Source: JANXQE01 sp035651635 (GTDB lineage Bacteria; Verrucomicrobiota; Verrucomicrobiia; Limisphaerales; UBA8199). Taken from it: a stretch of DNA of 64,000 nt. Under the pieces are notes generated by a model. That model was given only the letters and a program-made list of their open reading frames with translations, made no database searches and was not told the DNA's origin. The stretch lies in NCBI GenBank assembly GCA_035651635.1, contig DASRFK010000214.1, positions 1 through 64,000 of the forward strand, in the 5' to 3' direction. This document shows positions 26,663 through 35,174 of this stretch, in pieces; the first letter of the stretch is position 1, and each line of letters begins with the position of its first letter. The translations under genes and the position numbers were made by a program.

Positions 26663-26727
26663 TTGCGCGTAGTGGCCTAACGTTAACAGCTCGGCAGGCG
26701 GCTGCTGCTTGCAGCGCGGGGTTCTGC

Positions 26728-27168
26728 TCACCTTTCGTGGAATGCTTCAAGCGCAGAGTTGACCTCGATCTCGCCGCTGCTGCGTGAATCGAGTGAGCCA
26801 TATCGGATGAGGAATGGAAAGCCTTCAATATCGGTGCCCCCAGGATGATGGAACGGATGCTTGCCGTTGGCTCGCGCTACACTTCGACCAACCTTGAAGT
26901 TGGCAGCGGAACGGTTGTCCCGCCGCCAGTCAGAATTATCCAATCGAACGAGGAGCGTCGCGGTCTGACCTTGATACCTCTGATGGCCAGACACAACATC
27001 CCCGAAAACGCCAACGATCTTTCCCGATTCTTCAATGAAGCCAGCGACCCGCACTGAGAAGGAAGAGCGGTCCTCGGTAAACTCGTGCTTGCCCGGCGCG
27101 TAAACGATCTCAACGTCATCGCCTGGGGTCACCCTGACTTCCGTTCCGATCTCCGCAATCGCTGGCAT
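26728..27168 (-). CDS. hypothetical protein
   Basis: A 146-residue protein from ATG 27168. The N-terminal half (VRVTPGDDVEIVYAPGKHEF and SFSVRVAGFIEESGKIVGVF) is strand-rich, like a beta-barrel or beta-sandwich binding domain. The C-terminal half is less ordered. No family is recognised. Probably co-transcribed with the glycosyltransferase downstream. Confidence 0.55.
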   Translation of the reverse strand: MPAIAEIGTEVRVTPGDDVEIVYAPGKHEFTEDRSSFSVRVAGFIEESGKIVGVFGDVVSGHQRYQGQTATLLVRLDNSDWRRDNRSAANFKVGRSVARANGKHPFHHPGGTDIEGFPFLIRYGSLDSRSSGEIEVNSALEAFHER

Positions 27169-27478
27169 ACGGTATTTAGCAACTTAGATTATGCGACGGC
27201 CGGTTCCCATATTGAAATCCCAAGACCGTCACGACGCTTGCGCGTAACCCCTTAAATCTGCGTACTATACGCATGAGCCGAGCTTTACATAGTGAACCTC
27301 CGAGTCAATCCAAATTAAGGCATGACCAAGCAGACCAGCGCGGAGGCGACGCCGTGAGGATGACCAACTGGAGTCCAAGGAGTCACCGCAAACTCGGCCG
27401 TGACCTGGATACCAAATAATTCGAAGTCGCCTTAACTCTTGCCGAGATCACGAGTGCGTGCAAGAATTAGCTAGACAA
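27169..27478. other. intergenic, 310 bases
   Basis: Divergent region between the minus-strand hypothetical gene and plus-strand small ORFs. No feature beyond presumed promoters can be supported. Confidence 0.35.
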
Positions 27479-27712
27479 ATGGCTGTAACGCTTCACATGA
27501 AATTGCCGGATAGCGAGCTGCGGGAACGGCTTGCTACAGGAACCAGCCTTTTATTTGATGGGAGTCGGGTCGACTGGCATGAAATCGAAAGGCAGGTCGA
27601 TCGCATGGGGTTCGGTGATTGCTATATCGTTTCCGAGGCAAAACGGGGACTCTCGGACGTGCCGACGATAAGCGTCAGGCCGGTGGGCATGGCCTCGCTA
27701 GCTCCGGGTTAG
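27479..27712 (+). CDS. small hypothetical protein
   Basis: A 77-residue frame starting at ATG 27479 (MAVTLHMKLPDSELRERLAT); a GTG seven codons upstream is an alternative. It looks like a small alpha/beta protein (DWHEIERQVDRMGFGDCYIV). No Shine-Dalgarno stands out and no family is recognised. The next gene begins 44 bases downstream. Confidence 0.45.
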   Translation: MAVTLHMKLPDSELRERLATGTSLLFDGSRVDWHEIERQVDRMGFGDCYIVSEAKRGLSDVPTISVRPVGMASLAPG

Positions 27713-27756
27713 TGGGTCTGTGTCGGCCCAGTGGGCCGCTCCAAATCGGCGATTGT

Positions 27757-28500
27757 ATGACAGCGCAGGAGAAGGTGCGTGGACAGGAAATAAGCGGCGT
27801 GCCCCGTGGGAGGGTGGTGCGCATAATATGCGCGATCGGGTTGGTCGTTATTGGTGGCGTAATCGTTGGACTCATCTCCAAGCGGGATTTCTCTCCTTCC
27901 ATACAACTTCCAACGGGGCACAGCCTGACGGAGGTGTTGCAGCAAGGCGTCGATGCCCAGCCGGCGGGTTGGCACACCAACTTTTATTGCCTGCCGAGTC
28001 AACCGAGACCGTCGCTCGGCCTGAAAGAGGATGCAAAGTTCATCCTTCGTGAGGCGGGTGGGAAAATCCACGAGTGGCGGGGGCAAACTCTCCTGCGAGC
28101 GCCCCAGCTTCCCACGACCGACTGCTTAACTCCGCGTTTGGGGGAATGCCATCAGAATTCAGGAGAGATATATCTACTGGCGGTAGAACTGGACACGGAG
28201 CGGAGCGTCCGGGGCGGAATGATCGACCTGTGCTTCGTATGGGGGGCTCCTAACCAATTGCGCCACGCCCGTGAGTGGAATGCGATGATCGAGCACGGGA
28301 TCTGCAACGGCGTCTTCGAAAGGGAGTTGGACTTTACTCCGAAACAGCGGCCATCTGAAACATGGGGGAGAACAACCAATCTATGCGCTATAGTGCGAGA
28401 TCAGCCGGGCTTCGTAAAAATAGTGCCGCTCCGCTTACTAAAGGCTTACGTGAATTCTGGATTAATCAGTCAGCCCGGCCAGGCAAAAGAGCTGGAGTGA
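27757..28500 (+). CDS. single-pass membrane hypothetical protein
   Basis: A 247-residue protein from ATG 27757. One transmembrane helix lies at about residues 24-43 (IICAIGLVVIGGVIVGLISK), with a basic stretch before it, so the rest is probably outside the cytoplasm. The outer part has four or more cysteines (for example NFYCLPSQPRP and LGECHQNSGEIYLLAVELD) that could form disulfides. No family is recognised. Confidence 0.6.
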   Translation: MTAQEKVRGQEISGVPRGRVVRIICAIGLVVIGGVIVGLISKRDFSPSIQLPTGHSLTEVLQQGVDAQPAGWHTNFYCLPSQPRPSLGLKEDAKFILREAGGKIHEWRGQTLLRAPQLPTTDCLTPRLGECHQNSGEIYLLAVELDTERSVRGGMIDLCFVWGAPNQLRHAREWNAMIEHGICNGVFERELDFTPKQRPSETWGRTTNLCAIVRDQPGFVKIVPLRLLKAYVNSGLISQPGQAKELE

Positions 28501-28638
28501 GGGCAAACAGGAAACTGGGAACTATTCGGCAGTCGCACCAGAGCCTTACCCGATCTTGTCCCCACAACTGGTGACATGCGAAGAAGCGACGTTCTGGTAT
28601 GTTGATGACGTTCTCAGGTGTAGAACGTGTGTCAGAAG

Positions 28639-28662
28639 AGCCGGAAAAAATCCGGCTTTTTT
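28639..28662 (+). terminator. Rho-independent terminator
   Basis: A perfect 7-bp stem AGCCGGA/TCCGGCT with an AAAAA loop is followed directly by a run of T on the plus strand. It would end the transcript of the membrane protein gene about 140 bases upstream. Confidence 0.8.
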
Positions 28663-28689
28663 GTTGTACTGGGGGATCGCTTTCGATTA

Positions 28690-29067
28690 CTAGCTGCTGA
28701 CGCCGCGAGAATCAAACGACGCAAGCGCCCGCTTGAATTGGACTCGCTCGATGGACTTGCCACACATCTTGGATGCCAGTTTGATGACCTCTTGTTCACT
28801 TCCACCGTCCAATCGGTTGATGGCCGTATAAACAGCGTCACAAATGCTCATGCGCGGCGTGTTTGCTTTGGAATTAGGTGCAAGATTCCGCTCTGCTATC
28901 GTCAGCCCCCGTCGGCCAGAACTTGTTGCTTTTGCGCGTCGACTGCCTGACTGGCACTGAGCTCCCGAAAGGCCGGTGTGCGATTTCTCAGCGACGGCCA
29001 AGGTCTCGCAAATTCTCACGGGCAGGGCGAACGATTCTTCATTTAAAAATATGCGCTTGTTCGACAT
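28690..29067 (-). CDS. hypothetical protein
   Basis: A 125-residue frame taken from ATG 29067 (MSNKRIFLNEESFALPVRIC). The C-terminal third (MSICDAVYTAINRLDGGSEQ then EVIKLASKMCGKSIERVQFK) reads as a genuine helical domain; the N-terminal part is less convincing. The frame stays open further upstream to 29337 but that portion is low-quality. No Shine-Dalgarno is visible. Family unknown. Confidence 0.45.
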   Translation of the reverse strand: MSNKRIFLNEESFALPVRICETLAVAEKSHTGLSGAQCQSGSRRAKATSSGRRGLTIAERNLAPNSKANTPRMSICDAVYTAINRLDGGSEQEVIKLASKMCGKSIERVQFKRALASFDSRGVSS

Positions 29068-29528
29068 GGAACCGTGGATAATACAATATGTGGGGACTGT
29101 CAATGCAAGATGCACCATATGTAGGGGTATTCGCTTGGGTGTTAGATTCTGGGCCGATTTCCGTGGTTGATGGGCTGAACAACGTTTCGGAGACCGCCAA
29201 CAGTTCGACAACGGCATTCCGGCTGGGGAAGCCTTAGTAGGGGAGAGCGGAACCATCGGTGCGAACACATTGGCCGTCTTACGAAGCTGTTGCATGTCGC
29301 TTTCTTTTTTGTTCCTGCCAGCTGAAAGGCAATACACTCAATACCATCGACGCGATGATTGAAGGAGCGACATGAAAACCGATCCCAGCAACTCGCAACA
29401 GGTTTTCGTCGCGAGGTTGCATTCCGAGTCCGTCTGAATCGTCACAACAAATTAGGTAACAGCGATCTCCAGGTAATAGTTTATTGTGGCTACGCCGTTT
29501 GAAATCAACCATCGCCAATCAACCGTCC
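29068..29528. other. intergenic, 461 bases, holding a DUF72 remnant
   Basis: The only recognisable content is the decayed DUF72 tail described separately at 29313-29375. The rest shows no gene that I can support. Confidence 0.45.
29313..29375 (+). pseudogene. remnant of a DUF72 C-terminus
   Basis: In one frame the DNA reads QLKGNTLNTIDAMIEGAT then stop. This matches the end of the intact DUF72 protein at 25383-25442 (RLEGNALETINAMIEAVD), with about 80 percent identity at DNA level over the best 35 bases by eye. No upstream DUF72 sequence is found, so this is a fragment of a second, lost copy. Confidence 0.6.
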
Positions 29529-31145
29529 ATGCCCGAGGCCGTGGCCGAGATCATCGCATATCACGAACGCACCAAGCATCATCCCGAGCGTTACGCCAGA
29601 GGCCCGCACGGTTTGGACTGGGCGACTCAACCAAACCCTTTTCGTCGCTTCGCTGACTCACCGCTCTTCCGGCTGCCAATAAACCGCCCGAATGAAATGC
29701 TCTCTCCGGCCGTCTTGTTCGGGGCGACCATTACAGCACGACCGCTCACCACGGAAACGTTGAGTCTGTTTTTTGAATTATCCATGGGTCTTTCTGCTCG
29801 CAAGCAGATTGCCGATTCGAGTTGGTATCTGCGGATGAACCCATCCAGTGGCAACCTGCATCCGACGGAGGCCTATGCCGTGCTTCCTGCACTCGAGGGA
29901 TTTCCAGGTGGTGCAGGTGTCTATCACTATGCGTCCTTTGAACACGCCCTGGAACTCCGGGCGCGTTGGTCGCAGGATTCCCCATCCACTGCGAGTGGAT
30001 TTCATGTGGGGCTAACCTCGATCACTTGGCGCGAGGCTTGGAAATACGGGGAGCGGGCTTTCCGCTATTGCCAGCATGATGTTGGACACGCGCTTGCCGC
30101 GCTTCGTTTCGCTGCCGCCACATTGGGCTGGCGCGTGCAACTTCTGTCGGAGTGGGATGACGCGCGCCTCGAGCACCTGCTCGGGTTAGATCGGGCGCAA
30201 GATTTTGTCGACGCGGAACGGGAAACTCCGGAATTGCTTGTCCGGGTGAGCGCGAACGAAGCAGCAGAGAAGTCGCTGTCGCCCGCCGCGGAAAGTGCTA
30301 TCGAATGGTTCGGACGGGCCAATCGGTTGAGCGATTCGCATGTTGAGTGGCCAGAAATTGATGAAGCTGTGAAAGCCTCGGAACGCAAGACCTCGAGAGT
30401 GGGACCATCTCAAGCCGAAGCTTGGCCTGGGTGGTCTCCTCCGTCTCCGCCCGCCTGCGGCCATAGCGCAAGTCAGTTGATTCGCCAGCGACGCAGTGCG
30501 GTTGACTTCGATGGAGCCACCGGGCTCTCGCGGGATAAATTCCTAACCATTCTCGATACCACGCTGCCCCGCAGTCTCGTGCCGCCCTTCGATGCCTGGC
30601 CCTTTGCTCCACGTTTGCATCTGTTGCTGTTCGTGCATCGAGTCGCTGGGCTACAACCTGGTTTGTATCTCTGGCTGCGGGCTCCAGCGGATGCGGAGGC
30701 ATTGCGTCAGGCGTTCGATCCGGAACTCAAATGGGAAGCGGCGACTGATTCAGGCACCTCAACTCCGCTTTATCGGCTGGGCGGGGGCGACGTGCGCGAT
30801 TTCGCGCGGACGCTTTCCTGCCATCAAAATATCGCCGCCGATGGTGCGTTCAGCCTGGGGATGTTGGCTCGATTCGAACCCGTCCTGCGGGAACGCGGTG
30901 CGTTTGCTTATCGGGAATTGTTCTGGGAAGCTGGTATGATTGGTCAGGCCTTGTATCTAGCGGCCGAAGCGGCCGGGGTTCGTGGCACAGGCATCGGTTG
31001 CTACTTCGATGACGTGCTGCACCACGCTCTCGGTCTGACCGGCTGCGACTGGCAGAGCCTTTACCATTTCACCATCGGCACTCCCGTGGAGGATGTGAGA
31101 TTGCGCACTGCTCCACCCTACGCACACCTCTCGCAAGAGGTTTGA
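29529..31145 (+). CDS. SagB/ThcOx-type dehydrogenase, two nitroreductase-like halves
   Basis: Start ATG 29529 (MPEAVAEIIAYHERTKHHPE) gives 538 residues. The protein has two flavin nitroreductase-like halves. The first (about 35-240) includes the FMN-site phrase RMNPSSGNLHPTEAYAV; the second (about 330-530) includes SQLIRQRRSAVDFDG, FAYRELFWEAGMIGQALYLA and GVRGTGIGCYFDD. SagB-type enzymes oxidise azolines in peptide natural products, but many homologues lie outside such clusters. I see no cyclodehydratase or precursor peptide here. It converges on the helicase gene with only 12 bases between stops. Confidence 0.85.
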   Translation: MPEAVAEIIAYHERTKHHPERYARGPHGLDWATQPNPFRRFADSPLFRLPINRPNEMLSPAVLFGATITARPLTTETLSLFFELSMGLSARKQIADSSWYLRMNPSSGNLHPTEAYAVLPALEGFPGGAGVYHYASFEHALELRARWSQDSPSTASGFHVGLTSITWREAWKYGERAFRYCQHDVGHALAALRFAAATLGWRVQLLSEWDDARLEHLLGLDRAQDFVDAERETPELLVRVSANEAAEKSLSPAAESAIEWFGRANRLSDSHVEWPEIDEAVKASERKTSRVGPSQAEAWPGWSPPSPPACGHSASQLIRQRRSAVDFDGATGLSRDKFLTILDTTLPRSLVPPFDAWPFAPRLHLLLFVHRVAGLQPGLYLWLRAPADAEALRQAFDPELKWEAATDSGTSTPLYRLGGGDVRDFARTLSCHQNIAADGAFSLGMLARFEPVLRERGAFAYRELFWEAGMIGQALYLAAEAAGVRGTGIGCYFDDVLHHALGLTGCDWQSLYHFTIGTPVEDVRLRTAPPYAHLSQEV

Positions 31146-31157
31146 GCGAAGCCCAGG

Positions 31158-33593
31158 CTAAATGGAGAATTGCTGCCAGAAATGACCGACGGCTTGACGT
31201 AAACCGTCCGAGTGTCGCACCCGCATGTATTTCCACCAGGCGGGAAACAACCGGCGATAGCGCACCTCATTGAAGCGCGCATCAATGAGCAGCACCACGC
31301 CGTGGTCGGTCTCCGAACGAATGACTCTTCCGACGGCCTGCAGCACTCGGTTCATGCCGGGAAAAGTGTAGGCGTATTCAAATCCTGCCGAGTTATGTTG
31401 TTGGAAATAATCCCGGATCAGATCGCGTTCGACACATAATTGGGGCAGCCCCACACCGACAATCACCGCCCCGATCAACCGCTCACCCACCAAGTCGATC
31501 CCCTCTCCGAATATCCCACCCAGCACGGCAAATCCCAACAGTGTCTCGCCATGTTCAACGGAAAAAGCAGCCAGGAAGGCATCGCGTTCTGGCTCGGTCA
31601 TGCCGGGTCGTTGGACGAGCACCGGGACTGTTGGATGGCTGACCTGAAATTCCTGGAGCACTGAGTTGAGATATTGATAGGACGGAAAATAAACGAGGTA
31701 GTTACCGGGTCGACCGCTCACCAAAGCTCCGATTGCCTCCACCACATCCCCCAGTGATTCGGCCCGGCCTTTGAAATGAGTTTGGATCCGGTCGTTAATG
31801 AGGACAGCCAGATTCTCCGGCGGGAATGGCGATGCCAACTGTAGGGCGGAATCTTCCGGAGCGCCGCCCAGCAGAGTGCGGTAATAGTCCATTGGCGTGA
31901 GCGTGGCGGAGAAAAAGATGGCGGCTTTGCCGCGCGCCAGCGCTTTTCGCAGTAACAGGGAAGGATCCAAACAAAACAGACGAACCATTATTGACTGGTC
32001 GCTTTCGATGATGGCCACAAAGCGCTCATCGTAAACTTCGGCCGTGCGTCGGAACGCATGCAGCCGAAAATAAAGTGCGAGCAAAGCTTCACGAAACTCA
32101 GCCGGCTGGTTCTTGACCAACCAACGCTCGGCCTCCTCAAGGGCGGTTTCCAGTGGCTCAATTAAACTCTCCGGAAACTCGAGGCTCGTGCATACAAGGT
32201 CATCTTGATTTCGGATGGTCGCAGCCTTCACCGGAAATAAATTAAGTTCGAAGGAGGAATCTGAGGGTTCAGTGATTTCTTCGGGCGGTTCGACCTCGTT
32301 CCCAAGTTTCCGCATCGCCGTGTGCAATTGAGCCAAAGCTTTGGAGCAACGTGGGACGGCCTTCTTTAAGGCGCGCTTCACCTCCAGGAGTTCCCGACCA
32401 TCGAGGTCGGCTGAGAACATGTCTCGCGCCCGGTCCACGAGGTTGTGGGCCTCGTCGACAAGGAAGCCGTATGCACCACCATCCTCGGCAAAGTGACGCC
32501 GTAGATAGACCTGAGGATCAAAAACGTAATTGTAATCGCAGATGACGGCGTCGGCCCAGACGGACACGTCCAAGGAAAGTTCGAAGGGGCACACCTGATG
32601 TTTCTGGCCCACAGTTTCGAGAACCGAACGGGAGATTTCTTCCTCTTCCAAGGCTTCACGGATAGCGGGTTTGACGCGGTCGTAATAACCGCGAGCGAAG
32701 GGACAGGTCAGCGGATCACAGGGATGACATTCGCGAACACAGACCTTTTCCTTCGCCGTAAGCGTCACGGCGCGCAGCTTCAATCCTGCCCGGCGCAAAT
32801 CACCCAAGGCTTTCTCGGCGATGGCGCGACCGACCGTGCGCGCCGTCAGGTAAAAGATGCGCTCCAGCTTTCCTTCCCCCAAGGCTTTGACTGCCGGGAA
32901 CAGAGTGGAGATGGTTTTACCGATGCCGGTAGGGGCAGAGAGAAATAGCCGACCACCGTTGGTCAGGACGCGGTAGGCAGCCACAGCCAGCTCACGTTGC
33001 CCCGGACGATACTCCGGGAAGGGAAAGGCAAGCGCCGCAATAGAGGCATCCCGGGCGAGGCACCAATGATGACGCTCCTGCAGCCAAGCCACATACACGG
33101 CGGTGGTCGTGGTAAAGAAATCAGACAGTTCGGCGAATGAAAAAGTCCGACGAAACTCGGTAATCTTCCCGGCAGGCAACTCCAGATACACGAGTTGGAT
33201 GACAAGTTCCTTCAAGGCATTCTCGCGCGCATGCATGAATCCGTAGAATTTTGCCTGCGCCCAGTGCAACGGATCGGCTTCGTGATCCCAAGTTCCAGAA
33301 ACGGTCTTTATTTCTTCCAGCAAAACGCGTTCGGACGTGATGAGCAAACCGTCGATGCGTCCCCGGATTTGTAGCGTGAATTCATCGACCTCCACCCGCT
33401 GTTCAACCGGCAGTTCGGTAAGATAACCGCTCGGGCGTGAGCGTTGGATTTTCTGGTGGCCGCGGATGCCGGCGAGAGCTCGGTCTGATCCGACAAATTC
33501 ACGTCCCCCGCCAAGATCACCCCGTCGCAAAACGAACTCCACCAGGTCACGCACCGAAACCGTGTGCATTGGCTTTTCGGCCGAGACTTTCAC
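31158..33593 (-). CDS. RecB-like nuclease fused to an iron-sulfur XPD/DinG-type helicase
   Basis: An 811-residue protein. Residues 65-120 carry a PD-(D/E)XK nuclease signature of RecB/Cas4 type: D81 in GRIDGLLI, E94-x-K96 in LLEEIKTVSG, and a Q-x3-Y in WAQAKFYGFM. The superfamily 2 helicase follows: Walker A SAPTGIGKTIST (about 219-230), a cysteine-rich insert (C284, C288, C291, C296 and C334) where XPD/DinG proteins hold a 4Fe-4S cluster, and LVDEAHN as the DEAH box (about 378). Late motifs include FPGMNRVLQAVGRVIRSETD. It should unwind 5'-tailed DNA and cut it. Its start overlaps the GIY-YIG gene by 4 bases. Confidence 0.9.
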   Translation of the reverse strand: MKVSAEKPMHTVSVRDLVEFVLRRGDLGGGREFVGSDRALAGIRGHQKIQRSRPSGYLTELPVEQRVEVDEFTLQIRGRIDGLLITSERVLLEEIKTVSGTWDHEADPLHWAQAKFYGFMHARENALKELVIQLVYLELPAGKITEFRRTFSFAELSDFFTTTTAVYVAWLQERHHWCLARDASIAALAFPFPEYRPGQRELAVAAYRVLTNGGRLFLSAPTGIGKTISTLFPAVKALGEGKLERIFYLTARTVGRAIAEKALGDLRRAGLKLRAVTLTAKEKVCVRECHPCDPLTCPFARGYYDRVKPAIREALEEEEISRSVLETVGQKHQVCPFELSLDVSVWADAVICDYNYVFDPQVYLRRHFAEDGGAYGFLVDEAHNLVDRARDMFSADLDGRELLEVKRALKKAVPRCSKALAQLHTAMRKLGNEVEPPEEITEPSDSSFELNLFPVKAATIRNQDDLVCTSLEFPESLIEPLETALEEAERWLVKNQPAEFREALLALYFRLHAFRRTAEVYDERFVAIIESDQSIMVRLFCLDPSLLLRKALARGKAAIFFSATLTPMDYYRTLLGGAPEDSALQLASPFPPENLAVLINDRIQTHFKGRAESLGDVVEAIGALVSGRPGNYLVYFPSYQYLNSVLQEFQVSHPTVPVLVQRPGMTEPERDAFLAAFSVEHGETLLGFAVLGGIFGEGIDLVGERLIGAVIVGVGLPQLCVERDLIRDYFQQHNSAGFEYAYTFPGMNRVLQAVGRVIRSETDHGVVLLIDARFNEVRYRRLFPAWWKYMRVRHSDGLRQAVGHFWQQFSI

Positions 33594-34438
33594 GGTTGCT
33601 GCCAGTCCTTACCCACAAATGGAAATATCCCTTCGCGTTCCCTCTTTGCCACTGCGGCACTTTGGTCTGGCGCGGCGAAAGGCAAGGTGCGACGTGCCTT
33701 CGCCTGCATAAAATTGGTCACTGTTTCCAGATGGGCGTCCCGCATTTCCAAATCATAAGCTTTTACCAATGACTTTGTTCGCTCGGCAATCCAGGCAACG
33801 AACCCCTCGGTTTCACCTTCAGCAAACAGCTTCGTTAAAACCAGATCCACTTCACTGTTGTCTACCTCGATTGTCGCGATCGCTCCCATTTGTCCATGCA
33901 ACCAACCCTGGGGCATGTTGATGGAGCCGGAGGCCGGATTCAGCGCGTGCCAAAGAAGGCGCACCAAGGCCGCACGCAAAAAGACCACCCCGCTGCCAAA
34001 CGGTCCGAAAGGCAGCCAGTCGTTGGCAGGTGCTTCGGCGATTGCCAACTCCAGTGTCCGTCCGGCCCAGCGCCAGACTAGAAACCGGGGCGTAGCTGGC
34101 CAGACACCTGCGCGATTAAACTTGGGTTTGAGCGCCCGCAGCAGTTCGGCTTCTTTGGCGAGCGCCGCCGGCTCATCCGCGCATTCCTGTAATTCAATCC
34201 GAACCACCTGCCTCAACAACCGAAGATGGCGACGCCCCATCCGATCGGGGTTGGCCACACGATAATGTCCCAGCCGCTGCCGTAGGTTTTTGGCTTTCCC
34301 CACATAAAGCGCCAACCCGGTAGCATCTTGCATCACATAAACCCCGGGGCGATCGGTCAGTTGCCGAAAGAAATCCTGACCCAACCGTTCGACGAGCGGC
34401 CGCGGATCGGGAAACAGCAATGTTTGTGATGCCGGCAC
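33590..34438 (-). CDS. GIY-YIG nuclease (Cho/UvrC N-domain-like)
   Basis: The 282-residue protein has a GIY-YIG domain at about residues 27-110: RPGVYVMQDATGLALYVGKA with the two tyrosine-type strands, the helix KNLRQRLGHYR and a late glutamate in LAKEAELLRALKPKFNR. It resembles the incision domain of UvrC or the stand-alone Cho nuclease. The C-terminal 170 residues are unrecognised. It is the first gene of the minus operon with the helicase (ATGA overlap) and is divergent from lexA across 112 bases that include an SOS-like operator. Confidence 0.85.
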   Translation of the reverse strand: MPASQTLLFPDPRPLVERLGQDFFRQLTDRPGVYVMQDATGLALYVGKAKNLRQRLGHYRVANPDRMGRRHLRLLRQVVRIELQECADEPAALAKEAELLRALKPKFNRAGVWPATPRFLVWRWAGRTLELAIAEAPANDWLPFGPFGSGVVFLRAALVRLLWHALNPASGSINMPQGWLHGQMGAIATIEVDNSEVDLVLTKLFAEGETEGFVAWIAERTKSLVKAYDLEMRDAHLETVTNFMQAKARRTLPFAAPDQSAAVAKREREGIFPFVGKDWQQP

Positions 34439-34509
34439 GGGTCAGTTTAACGCCAGGGACTTGGAAAACGGAAGTCCTACCGGTGGCTTTGCACTTTAAG
34501 CAGAATTCG

Positions 34510-34551
34510 TTGACATAGGCGTAAATAATAATAGTGTATATCCATACAGTA
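34510..34551 (+). promoter_or_regulatory. candidate lexA promoter
   Basis: A consensus TTGACA lies at 34510-34515, followed at about 16 bases by the weak TAGTGT (34532-34537). That -10-like element is inside the SOS-box-like palindrome, so repressor binding would block it. If used, the transcript would start close to the ATG and be almost leaderless. Confidence 0.45.
34532..34551. promoter_or_regulatory. SOS-box-like LexA operator
   Basis: The 20 bases TAGTGTATATCCATACAGTA form an inverted repeat (arms of 9 bases when one more base is taken at each side, one mismatch, 4-base centre). They differ from the E. coli consensus SOS box at only three positions (3, 11 and 12). The last base is the A of the lexA start codon. 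It is 94 bases from the start of the divergent GIY-YIG gene, so it could control both operons. Confidence 0.8.
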
Positions 34552-35171
34552 TGCAACCACTCACTGCCAAACAGCGGGCGCTGGCCGACTTCATTGAAAG
34601 TCATCGACGGCAGCATGGCAGCGCCCCAACCTATCAGGAAATCGCCGATCACTTTCGTTTTCGCAGTTTGAATGCAGTAACCAGCCACATCCGACTCTTG
34701 CGACAGAAAGGTTATCTCGCCTCGGATGCCGGTAAAACGCGGTCGCTCAGGGTGATCTCCCCGCTGGGAAAACTGCGCAGCCGCATCGTGGACATTCCCA
34801 TCTTGGGCGCGATCCCCGCCGGATTTCCTGAGGCTGGCGAGCCGGAGGCGGAGGGCTGCGTCTCGGTGGACATTGGCAGCGTCGGATTCACGCCGACTCG
34901 GAACACATTCGCGGTACGCGTTCGCGGAGTTTCCATGATCGGACGTCACATCCTTGATGGGGATCTGGTGGTTTTGGAGCGTGGACCGGACCCGCGCCAT
35001 GGCCAGGTCGTCGCCGCCTTAGTAGATGGCGAGCGCACTCTCAAGACTTACGTGGTTAAGAACGGCAAACCGTATTTGAAGGCCGAGAACCCAAAATATC
35101 CCGACCTCATTCCGGCACAGGAGCTGGTTATTCAGGGTGTGTTCAAGGCTTTAATTCGAAAAGCGGACTGA
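34551..35171 (+). CDS. lexA: LexA repressor
   Basis: The 206-residue protein has the winged helix-turn-helix at 1-65 and a self-cleaving S24 domain. The cleavage bond A90-G91 (GAIPAGFPE), nucleophile S128 (VRGVSMIG) and general base K165 (ERTLKTYVV) are all present. The recognition helix reads FRSLNAVTSHI; S39, N41 and A42 fall at the same numbers as the DNA-contacting residues of E. coli LexA. DNA damage should trigger RecA-assisted cleavage and derepression. The alkylation repair gene follows after 3 bases and the fused polymerase after 6 more, forming a three-gene operon. Confidence 0.94.
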   Translation: MQPLTAKQRALADFIESHRRQHGSAPTYQEIADHFRFRSLNAVTSHIRLLRQKGYLASDAGKTRSLRVISPLGKLRSRIVDIPILGAIPAGFPEAGEPEAEGCVSVDIGSVGFTPTRNTFAVRVRGVSMIGRHILDGDLVVLERGPDPRHGQVVAALVDGERTLKTYVVKNGKPYLKAENPKYPDLIPAQELVIQGVFKALIRKAD

Positions 35172-35174
35172 TCC

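Noticed and set aside
34194..35000. 268-codon minus frame across the lexA promoter
   Set aside because: Runs antisense through lexA and over the operator region; the lexA and GIY-YIG frames explain the sequence.
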